From: Candidatus Eiseniibacteriota bacterium
Lineage (GTDB): Bacteria > Arandabacterota > Arandabacteria > JAGLYR01
Assembly (NCBI GenBank): GCA_023132135.1
Contig: JAGLYR010000045.1
Coordinates: 1 to 7,591, forward strand
DNA length: 7,591 nucleotides
Direction: 5' to 3'
This document shows positions 1 to 5,108 of the stretch, piece by piece; position 1 is the first letter of the stretch, and every line of letters begins with the position of its first letter. Below the pieces are notes generated by a model. It did not search any database and was not told where the DNA came from. It saw only the letters and a list, made by a program, of their open reading frames with translations. Made by a program: the position numbers and the translations under genes.

Positions 1-1725
1 GGGGTCATGGTCTACATGAGCTACGCCCGGCCCGATACCATCGGAGGCGTGGGGATCGAGATCGGCGACCTGGTCTCTGTTCGCGGGACTATCGAGGAGT
101 ACCCTTCGGGAGGCGTCCCGTCGGTAACCGAGATTGCCGGTCCGCCGGACGCGTACGCGCCCGTGGTCAACATCATCCAGCAGGATTTCGGTGTGCCGGA
201 CCCGGTGCGGATGAACGTCCACGATTTCGGGACGGTGGCGGAGGACTCGGCCAACTGCGAGAGGTGGGAGGGCGTCTACTGCCGTGTGGACACGGTAGTC
301 TGCACGCACTGGTATGAGCCCCTCGAGTACGCCGAGTGGGCCGTGGTGGAGCTCGAGGACTTCACGGGCTACAAGACCACGGACACTCTCCGGGTGGACG
401 ACAAGCTGGTGGATCCTTCGCTGGCCAAGCCCGATGTGGGCGATACGCTGAAGACCATCAGCGGTATCTTCTCCTACGAGTACGGGAACTACAAGCTCTG
501 GCCCCCCAGCAACGACCACGTGGAGTACCTCAGCACGCCGCCGGCGCCCAACTTGTTGGTGGCTTATTCGAGGAACGGCACGCAGGTCATCGTGATATTC
601 GACAAGGATGTCGACGAGACATCCTCCGAGAACACCGACAACTACAGCTTCGAGGAAGTTGACGTCACGAGCGCCATGCGCTGGGGCACCGATCCGAGAA
701 AGGTCACCTTAACTCACACGACCCCGCCATCCGCGGGGATCGCCGAACAGGTTACCGTCTGCAACGTGGAGAACATGTTCGGTCGGGCCATGCCACAGTG
801 CCAGGCTCTGGCCTTCCGGATAGGTGTCGTGCCTGTCTCGTTCGTCCAGACTCCCGTGGCCGGGAGCGACACGTCCCAGGTGAACGAGGAGATGGTGACC
901 GTCGGCGGAATCTGCACCGGGGGTTCCCTGACGTTCGGCGGATTCTACCTGGGCACTCCGGGCGGAGGCCCGTACAGCGGCGTCTATGTGTTCGACAGCG
1001 AACATACCGCGGAAGTCGGAGACAGTGTCATTGTCGCTGCCTTGATCAACGAGCACTACGGCCTGACAGAGCTCTACCTCCCCGAGTACGTGAACTCCAA
1101 CCTCTTGACCACCACACCGCCGCTGGAGAGCGACGTGATTGATACCTGGGTGCTCACTTCCCCGAGCCCCGGTGATACGGCCGAAGTCTGGGAGGGCTGC
1201 CTCGTCAAGCTCGTGGATGTGGAGGTCGCCAGTTACCCAAGCGAGTACGGGGAATGGGACGTCCATGTGGGCGCCGACACGGCTCATATCGACAACGGCG
1301 ACTACACCTACAGTGCCAGCAAGGGCGACACCATAGACGTGGAGGGCCCGCTTGACTACGCCTTCGACGTCTGGACAATCCGGCCGAGGGATGATGACGA
1401 TATTGTGGTCAAGGCCTTCGGAGCGGTCAGCGACGAGACTATCCCGCTTCGCGTGGTGGAGCTGCGGAACTACCCGAACCCGTTCAACCCGAAGACCGTG
1501 GTCGAGTTCGGGATCACCCGCACAACACCGGTGAAGCTGACGGTGTACGATGTCAACGGCCGCGTGGTCCGCACTCTTGTCGAAGAAGAGATGGATATGG
1601 GGACCTACCAGGTCCTCTGGAACGGGAAAGACTCCAACGGTCACGCCGTGGCCGCAGGCGTGTACTACTGCCGCCTGGAGGCCGGTGACCGGCTGGAGAT
1701 GAAGAAGCTTGTTCTGGTCAAGTAA
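1..1725 (+). CDS. Secreted multi-domain OB-fold protein with C-terminal T9SS/FlgD-like sorting domain (5' partial)
   Basis: The frame is open to the left edge and base 7 falls inside a domain, so the ATG there is internal and the true start is upstream. Residues are counted from that ATG (572 to the TAA stop). Residues 1-45 look like the second half of an OB-fold-like segment (GDLVSVRGTI at 20-29). About 88-175 is a second such segment. Residues 178-273 resemble an Ig-like SbsA/Big_5-type domain (VIVIFDKDVDE near 194-204). About 285-470 repeats the OB pattern (GDSVIVAAL 338-346, GLTEL 352-356, IRPRDDDDI 458-466). Residues 486-572 are a FlgD-Ig/type IX-type sorting domain (YPNPFNP 489-495, VYDVNGR 513-519, GVYYCRL 551-557). 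No catalytic motif is visible, so a binding or accessory role outside the cell is inferred. An N-terminal enzyme domain could lie beyond the window. The sorting domain is secure; the OB assignment rests on pattern similarity to the other two plus-strand proteins. Confidence 0.88.
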   Translation, partial: GVMVYMSYARPDTIGGVGIEIGDLVSVRGTIEEYPSGGVPSVTEIAGPPDAYAPVVNIIQQDFGVPDPVRMNVHDFGTVAEDSANCERWEGVYCRVDTVVCTHWYEPLEYAEWAVVELEDFTGYKTTDTLRVDDKLVDPSLAKPDVGDTLKTISGIFSYEYGNYKLWPPSNDHVEYLSTPPAPNLLVAYSRNGTQVIVIFDKDVDETSSENTDNYSFEEVDVTSAMRWGTDPRKVTLTHTTPPSAGIAEQVTVCNVENMFGRAMPQCQALAFRIGVVPVSFVQTPVAGSDTSQVNEEMVTVGGICTGGSLTFGGFYLGTPGGGPYSGVYVFDSEHTAEVGDSVIVAALINEHYGLTELYLPEYVNSNLLTTTPPLESDVIDTWVLTSPSPGDTAEVWEGCLVKLVDVEVASYPSEYGEWDVHVGADTAHIDNGDYTYSASKGDTIDVEGPLDYAFDVWTIRPRDDDDIVVKAFGAVSDETIPLRVVELRNYPNPFNPKTVVEFGITRTTPVKLTVYDVNGRVVRTLVEEEMDMGTYQVLWNGKDSNGHAVAAGVYYCRLEAGDRLEMKKLVLVK

Positions 1726-1737
1726 CACGGACACATT

Positions 1738-1769
1738 CCGCCCGGGCTTCCCGTAGGGAGCCCGGGCGG
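1738..1769 (+). terminator. GC-rich stem-loop after the first CDS, possible terminator
   Basis: The 5' arm 1738-1752 pairs with the 3' arm 1756-1769 around a 3-nt loop (GTA), with a single bulged T: a very stable 14-bp stem starting 12 nt after the TAA. It is not followed by a T-run (the next bases are G/A/C-rich), so it is not a textbook intrinsic terminator. It may protect the 3' end, attenuate, or terminate by another route. No convincing promoter is seen between it and the next gene, so partial readthrough is plausible. Confidence 0.5.
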
Positions 1770-1787
1770 GAGGCCCAAACCGGGTAA

Positions 1788-1889
1788 CCTTACACAAGGA
1801 GGTGGTTCTATCGCGCGGATGAGACCACTATGGTGCCGTCGCAACTGCGACGGAAAGTTCACAGGTTGTCAACCCTGAGGAGGTTTTGA
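1788..1889 (+). promoter_or_regulatory. Structured 5' leader of the small OB-fold gene with orphan Shine-Dalgarno and tiny ORFs
   Basis: An unusually strong ribosome-binding sequence, AAGGAGGTGG (1796-1805), lies 86 nt before the gene's ATG and does not serve it. The preceding CCTT (1788-1791) can pair with AAGG (1796-1799). Two 19-codon frames follow: ATG 1819 to TGA 1876-1878 (MRPLWCRRNCDGKFTGCQP), and ATG 1830 to TGA 1887-1889, which ends 2 nt before the gene's ATG. A perfect 7-bp hairpin (CCGTCGC 1836-1842, GCGACGG 1847-1853, loop AACT) sits inside both. The shape suggests a translated or folded leader, but it matches no riboswitch consensus I know. Either tiny frame could be chance: the SD is 16 nt from the first ATG, longer than usual. 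Confidence 0.3.
1877..1883 (+). promoter_or_regulatory. Ribosome-binding site deciding the start of the small OB-fold gene
   Basis: GAGGAGG ends 8 nt before the ATG at 1892, which is ideal spacing. An in-frame TTG at 1886 is only 2 nt away and is rejected as the start. Both upstream 19-codon frames overlap this site, which would couple their translation to initiation here. Confidence 0.75.
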
Positions 1890-1891
1890 AA

Positions 1892-2608
1892 ATGAAGAAA
1901 GCTCTTATGTTGGTCCTGGCAAGCATGCTCGTGGCTCCGGCTGCCTATGCCGTTGACATCGCTGTTGTCAAGACCGTCGACGATAATTGCTATCCCGTGT
2001 ACTTCGGCATGTATGTGACCGTCCAGGGTCTCGCGATGTCCGGCGACGAGCTGGGCAGTGCCGGCCCCGCCTACATCGAGGACCCCACCGGTGGAGTGGC
2101 CTACTACGAATACCCGGTCGGCATTCAGACTGGTGACTTCGTGGAAATCAGCGCGTGGATCGATTTCTACGCGGGCCTGATCGAGCTGGCCGACGATCCC
2201 GTGACGGGTGAGCCTCCGGTCGTGACCATTCTCTCGAGCGGCAACCCGGTAGTGCCCCATGTCATCACCATCCCCGACCTGGGTGAGTTCTGGGAAGGCT
2301 CGCTGGGCAAGTTCGAGTGCGTCTTCTTCCCCGAAGCCGACGGCATCGTCGTCTTCACCGGTAGCCACGACTTTGAGGATGCGTTCGGCAACGTCGGCAC
2401 GCTGTACACCGACAGCTCCACGGACGTCCGTGGCTCCATCATTCCGCAAGGCTGGCTCAACATTACCGGCTGCCTCGGTCAGTACGACAACGAGTCGCCC
2501 TACTGCGAGTTCTACCAGGTGATTCCTCGCAGCATGGCCGACTTCGAGTACTCGCCCTCCGCTACCGACGATGTGTCCTGGAGCGGTGTGAAGGCGCTGT
2601 ACCGGTAG
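1892..2608 (+). CDS. Small secreted OB-fold-like protein
   Basis: A 238-residue protein of unknown specific function. Residues 1-20 form a clean Sec signal peptide (KK at 2-3, hydrophobic core, AYA before Val21). The mature part aligns by eye with residues 27-236 of the PLD protein at 5109-7544. Shared landmarks are GDFVEI (81-86), IDFYAGLIEL (90-99), VTILSSGNPVVP (111-122), EGSLGKF (135-141) and GCLGQYDNESPY followed by IPRSMADF (193-218). This looks like the tandem OB-fold region often attached to secreted nucleases and phosphatases, here standing alone. There is no catalytic motif, so a nucleic-acid or ligand-binding accessory is inferred. It lacks the 80-90-residue sorting domain of the flanking exported proteins and instead ends in a low-complexity linker plus SWSGVKALYR (229-238), which may be a separate C-terminal signal. 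Start chosen by RBS and signal peptide. It follows the first CDS on the same strand, 166 nt downstream. Confidence 0.88.
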   Translation: MKKALMLVLASMLVAPAAYAVDIAVVKTVDDNCYPVYFGMYVTVQGLAMSGDELGSAGPAYIEDPTGGVAYYEYPVGIQTGDFVEISAWIDFYAGLIELADDPVTGEPPVVTILSSGNPVVPHVITIPDLGEFWEGSLGKFECVFFPEADGIVVFTGSHDFEDAFGNVGTLYTDSSTDVRGSIIPQGWLNITGCLGQYDNESPYCEFYQVIPRSMADFEYSPSATDDVSWSGVKALYR

Positions 2609-2635
2609 GGATCAGGAAAAGCCATACTCTCCCAA

Positions 2636-2666
2636 GCGGGCCCAAGACCTTTGGTCTTGGGCCCGC
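2636..2666. terminator. Perfect 14-bp hairpin between convergent genes, likely bidirectional terminator
   Basis: Arms 2636-2649 and 2653-2666 are perfectly complementary with a TTT loop, beginning 27 nt after the TAG of the plus-strand gene. The symmetric stem could stop transcription from both directions in this convergent region. There is no immediate T-run on either side. A T-rich, pyrimidine-rich stretch occurs further right (2697-2723). Confidence 0.65.
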
Positions 2667-2669
2667 CGA

Positions 2670-2694
2670 GCAATGGAGCACTCTGCTCCATTGC
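2670..2694. terminator. Second perfect hairpin, 11-bp stem
   Basis: Arms GCAATGGAGCA (2670-2680) and TGCTCCATTGC (2684-2694) surround a CTC loop, 3 nt after the first hairpin. It is followed on the plus strand by a T/C-rich tract. Together the two hairpins form a tandem structure fitting a strong terminator for the plus-strand gene, though a repeat-derived origin is equally possible. Confidence 0.5.
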
Positions 2695-2695
2695 G

Positions 2696-2723
2696 GTCTA
2701 TTCTCTATTGTCTATTTTCTACT
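2696..2723. repeat. Short 7-bp tandem repeat in the convergent intergenic region
   Basis: GTCTATT (2696-2702), CTCTATT (2703-2709) and GTCTATT (2710-2716) are consecutive, followed by a degenerate TTCTACT (2717-2723). The tract is pyrimidine-rich and much less G+C-rich than its surroundings. It has no coding role. It may be replication slippage or the tail of a dispersed repeat that includes the adjacent hairpin. Confidence 0.6.
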
Positions 2724-2753
2724 CTCCTGTCCTTGCACGTAGCACGGAGTACT

Positions 2754-4289
2754 CTACCGCATCTCCTCCATCCTCCCATCCACCACGGATTCAATCACGG
2801 CCGCTTCGCGTACCGCATCTGTGATCGCCTGGGTCACCGTCACGCCCAGGGATTCCACGTTCCTGGGTTCGAATCCGAAGTAGCGATCCCAGTGCGCCGC
2901 GGTGTAATCGAGCGACGCGACAACATACATCCGGTCTCCGCGGACAGGCACCCCTCCCACTTCCACCCGCTCGACGACGGCCTCGCCCGACGGGGCGCGG
3001 CGCCAGCAATACCGGATTCCCGAGACCTGGAGAATTCCACCGCCGCCGACCGCTGCCCGGGCATTCTCCCGGACCAAAGCCAGAAGATCCTTCCCCGTGC
3101 ACTCAAACCGCACGAGCACGTTGTCGAAGGGGAGTATTTCCTGGATATCCAGAACCTTGATCCATCCCTGCCGCAAGGATTTCCGGATCCCGCCGCTGTT
3201 GAGCACAGCAACATCCGCGCCGGCAACCTCTCGCATTCGATCGGCAATCCAGCTGCCGAGGTTGCTCTCCCCTTCCGAGGACCGGAACCAATCGGTCTTG
3301 AGCTCCGCGATGACCTCCCCGTAGAGCTCGTCGATCTGCTGGTCAAACTGCTTTGCCAGAATCGCCACTCTCGGATCGGGCTCCGCCTCGCTCCGCCACA
3401 TGGGAATCAGCTGCCCGCGGTAGGAGGCCACGCTGTCTCCCGCGACCAGAACGTCCAACCGGCCCAGATAGCGGTTGTTTGCCCCCGCCTGGCAGATGAC
3501 GATCCGGTGTCTCCTGACCGGCTCCTCGATCCGCGTATGGCTATGCCCCCCAACAATCACATCCACCCGCCCCTCCAGAGCCTCAGCCATCACCTCGTCC
3601 GCATCGACCCCCACGTGTGTCAGGAGGATGATCAGATCCGTCCTGGCATCGACCTCGTCCAGGATTCTCTCGATGGCCGCCAGTTCCGGCTCAATCCTCA
3701 ACCCGTCCACCGATCCGGCCCGCAGGTAACCCGGGAGGCTCTCCATGAGGAGCCCGATCACACCAACCCGCACATCTCCCAGCGTGAAGACCTCGTAACC
3801 CTTCCCTGTGAAAAACCGGCCCGATTCGTCAAAGACATTAGCGAGCAGTATCGGCATTTCCGCCATCGCGATCAGCTGGCTGGTGACCTTTCGCTTATGG
3901 TCGAAATCGTGGTTGCCCAGGCAGACTGCGTCGTAGCCCAGGAGGTTCATGAAGGCCACCATCCCCCCACCTTGGACCCCATCGTACTCCAGATCGCAGA
4001 TTGGATTGCCCGTCATGAAGTCTCCCGCGTCCAGAAGAAGACTCCGCTCCACCTCCCGCCTCTCCCGGTCCACGTAAAAGTTCGCCGCGGCGAATCCGCC
4101 GATGGGAGGATTCCCGTCAATCCAGCCGGCGGGAGTCGCCAGGTACTTCCCGTGCATGTCGTTGGTGTGAAGAATCGTGACCCACTGCCCCGCCTGCCCG
4201 CCGGGTTCCTTCCCGCACGAAAAGCCCGCAAGGGCAAGGCCTGCGAGAAGCACGGGGAACAGTAGAAAGAGTTGTTTGCTTCTCCCCAC
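2754..4289 (-). CDS. Exported 5'-nucleotidase family metallophosphoesterase (UshA/YhcR/NadN-like)
   Basis: A 511-residue protein, the usual family length, likely hydrolysing phosphate from nucleotides (5'-AMP, NMN or similar) outside the cytoplasm. Residues 1-24 are a signal sequence. Cys25 follows GFS, a poor lipobox, so it is either an atypical lipoprotein or is cut after ALA (19-21). The metallophosphatase half has all metal-site motifs: HTNDMHG (41-47), DAGD (87-90), GNHDFDH (125-131), LLTHVG (222-227), GGHSH (247-251). The C-terminal 5_nucleotid_C half has NSGGIR (364-369), EILPFDN (384-390) and LQVSG (420-424). The late segment that usually reads GGDG[YF] reads AAHWDRYFGF (464-473) here, and Ile419 sits where Phe is common, so substrate preference may differ. 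It starts at GTG one base after the stop of the upstream kinase-like gene. Its ribosome-binding site (AAGAAGG) lies in the last codons of that gene, implying translational coupling. The family is secure; the exact substrate is not. Confidence 0.93.
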   Translation of the reverse strand: MGRSKQLFLLFPVLLAGLALAGFSCGKEPGGQAGQWVTILHTNDMHGKYLATPAGWIDGNPPIGGFAAANFYVDRERREVERSLLLDAGDFMTGNPICDLEYDGVQGGGMVAFMNLLGYDAVCLGNHDFDHKRKVTSQLIAMAEMPILLANVFDESGRFFTGKGYEVFTLGDVRVGVIGLLMESLPGYLRAGSVDGLRIEPELAAIERILDEVDARTDLIILLTHVGVDADEVMAEALEGRVDVIVGGHSHTRIEEPVRRHRIVICQAGANNRYLGRLDVLVAGDSVASYRGQLIPMWRSEAEPDPRVAILAKQFDQQIDELYGEVIAELKTDWFRSSEGESNLGSWIADRMREVAGADVAVLNSGGIRKSLRQGWIKVLDIQEILPFDNVLVRFECTGKDLLALVRENARAAVGGGGILQVSGIRYCWRRAPSGEAVVERVEVGGVPVRGDRMYVVASLDYTAAHWDRYFGFEPRNVESLGVTVTQAITDAVREAAVIESVVDGRMEEMR

Positions 4290-4290
4290 G

Positions 4291-4875
4291 CTATACCTTC
4301 TTCCCGCTATTGAAGAGGCGAAGCTGGGGGGGCTCCAGAGGCAGTTCTAGATCCTCCAGTATCCGCCGCAGCCAGTTCGAGCGGTCCTCGGCCGCGAGAC
4401 GCAGGCAGGGAACCCCGAACGCGGCGACCAGCTCATCGATCATCTGGTCGATTTCCGTCTGAAACGTTTGACTGAGATCCCGCGTCCCATCAAAGCTGGG
4501 AGCTTCGGAAATGGGAACCTTGATCAAGCGGGTGTAGGTTTCAAGCCAGCGGGCAACTACCGGCTCGAGAGAATCAACCCTGCCTACCTGGTGAACAAGG
4601 TAGGCATAGTTGTCCAGAACCGATCGGTCACAGATGACGGCGTTGTACTTGTCCGCAGCCGCTATTTCCCGGGAAATCTGGGTGTGCAGAATCCACGCCT
4701 GCGCGTCGAAGGTGGTGTCCTGATTGATGGGAAGGGGACACTCGCGGGCGACCTCCTTGACGAAGTCGACGGCAAAATCGAGGCGTTTCAGCCTTGCGGC
4801 AAGATCATAGCAGAGGGTGGTTTTTCCTACTCCATGGGTCCCGATGAACGCAACCTTGAGTCTTCGCTCCTGCAC
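4291..4875 (-). CDS. P-loop ATPase/kinase of the AAA_28 (NadR-like) type
   Basis: A 194-residue cytoplasmic protein with no signal peptide. Walker A is GTHGVGKT (12-19) just after the first beta strand. The Walker B/DRS-like strand is AVICDRSVLDNY (79-90), reminiscent of nucleoside and deoxynucleoside kinases. FDGTRDL (128-134) matches the DG-R segment seen in AAA_28 and NadR kinase domains and could be part of the lid. It probably transfers ATP gamma-phosphate to a small nucleoside-like substrate. Nicotinamide riboside is one candidate by family, but there is no adenylyltransferase domain and no helix-turn-helix, so this is not full NadR. The start is GTG at 4875, with AGGGGG (4885-4880) only 4 nt upstream, a rather tight spacing. 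The next gene starts one base after its TAG, so both are made together. Fold assignment is strong; substrate is inference. Confidence 0.85.
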   Translation of the reverse strand: MQERRLKVAFIGTHGVGKTTLCYDLAARLKRLDFAVDFVKEVARECPLPINQDTTFDAQAWILHTQISREIAAADKYNAVICDRSVLDNYAYLVHQVGRVDSLEPVVARWLETYTRLIKVPISEAPSFDGTRDLSQTFQTEIDQMIDELVAAFGVPCLRLAAEDRSNWLRRILEDLELPLEPPQLRLFNSGKKV

Positions 4876-4909
4876 TTCGCCCCCTGTGCGCGTTCCAGTC
4901 CGCCGCCGA

Positions 4910-4922
4910 TGCTACTGTAGCA
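4910..4922. promoter_or_regulatory. Small palindrome upstream of the kinase-nucleotidase pair
   Basis: TGCTAC-T-GTAGCA is a perfect 6+1+6 inverted repeat. It lies 35 nt before the minus-strand GTG and overlaps the weak -10 proposed for that strand, a position where a repressor could act. It is short enough to occur by chance. Confidence 0.25.
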
Positions 4923-4942
4923 GCAATTTTCCCGGCACACAA
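4914..4942 (-). promoter_or_regulatory. Weak candidate promoter for the kinase-nucleotidase operon
   Basis: On the minus strand, TTGTGT (4942-4937) and TACAGT (4919-4914) are separated by exactly 17 bp, with 3/6 and 4/6 matches to the sigma-70-type consensus. The -10 is about 38 nt before the GTG start. Spacing is right but sequence matches are modest. Confidence 0.3.
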
Positions 4943-5044
4943 GATCGAAAGACAGACCTGCACGGAGATCCTGCCCCCAGTGCTCTTCGCGACTTCGCGC
5001 CGGTTTGGCGAGGCCGAACCGACCTTTCATTCCAGGGCCGGATG

Positions 5045-5053
5045 TGGTATAAT
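5045..5053 (+). promoter_or_regulatory. Extended -10 promoter for the PLD gene
   Basis: TGGTATAAT contains a perfect TATAAT (5048-5053) preceded by TG one base upstream, the classic extended -10, in an otherwise G+C-rich region. At 17 bp upstream the -35 position reads TTTCAT (5025-5030), a poor match, as is common with extended -10 promoters. Transcription would begin near 5060 and leave a leader of about 50 nt. Confidence 0.65.
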
Positions 5054-5091
5054 ATAGAGAACAAGATAGTGCGCTGATACGCCACTTACCT

Positions 5092-5099
5092 GGAAGGAG
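5092..5099 (+). promoter_or_regulatory. Ribosome-binding site of the PLD gene
   Basis: GGAAGGAG ends 9 nt before the ATG at 5109 and fixes the start together with the signal peptide that begins there. Confidence 0.75.
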
Positions 5100-5108
5100 A
5101 CTCCCGCC

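Noticed and set aside
7-9. ATG at position 7 as the true start of the first CDS
   Set aside because: The frame continues upstream to the window edge, there is no room for an RBS, no signal peptide follows, and the sequence begins inside an OB-like segment. The gene is 5' truncated.
709-1797. A 362-codon minus-strand frame opposite the first CDS
   Set aside because: No domain or signal peptide; it overlaps the stable hairpin and antisenses a well-formed sorting domain.
1771-1891. A known riboswitch class (cyclic-di-GMP, TPP, fluoride, glycine, cobalamin) in the leader
   Set aside because: None of the conserved cores of these classes could be matched to the sequence; only generic hairpins are visible.
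1859-2449. A 196-codon minus-strand frame opposite the small OB-fold gene
   Set aside because: No recognisable domain; the plus strand has an ideal RBS, signal peptide and homology to the PLD protein's N-terminus.
4215-4230. A canonical lipobox in the nucleotidase signal sequence
   Set aside because: The residues before Cys25 are G-F-S, unlike the usual L-[AS]-[GA]. Lipidation remains possible but cannot be claimed.
2673-4265. A 530-codon open frame on the plus strand, opposite the nucleotidase gene
   Set aside because: Its translation has no recognisable domain, is rich in His, Pro, Arg and Asp, and runs through the intergenic hairpin. The opposite strand encodes every 5'-nucleotidase motif. 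This is a side-effect of G+C-rich codon usage.
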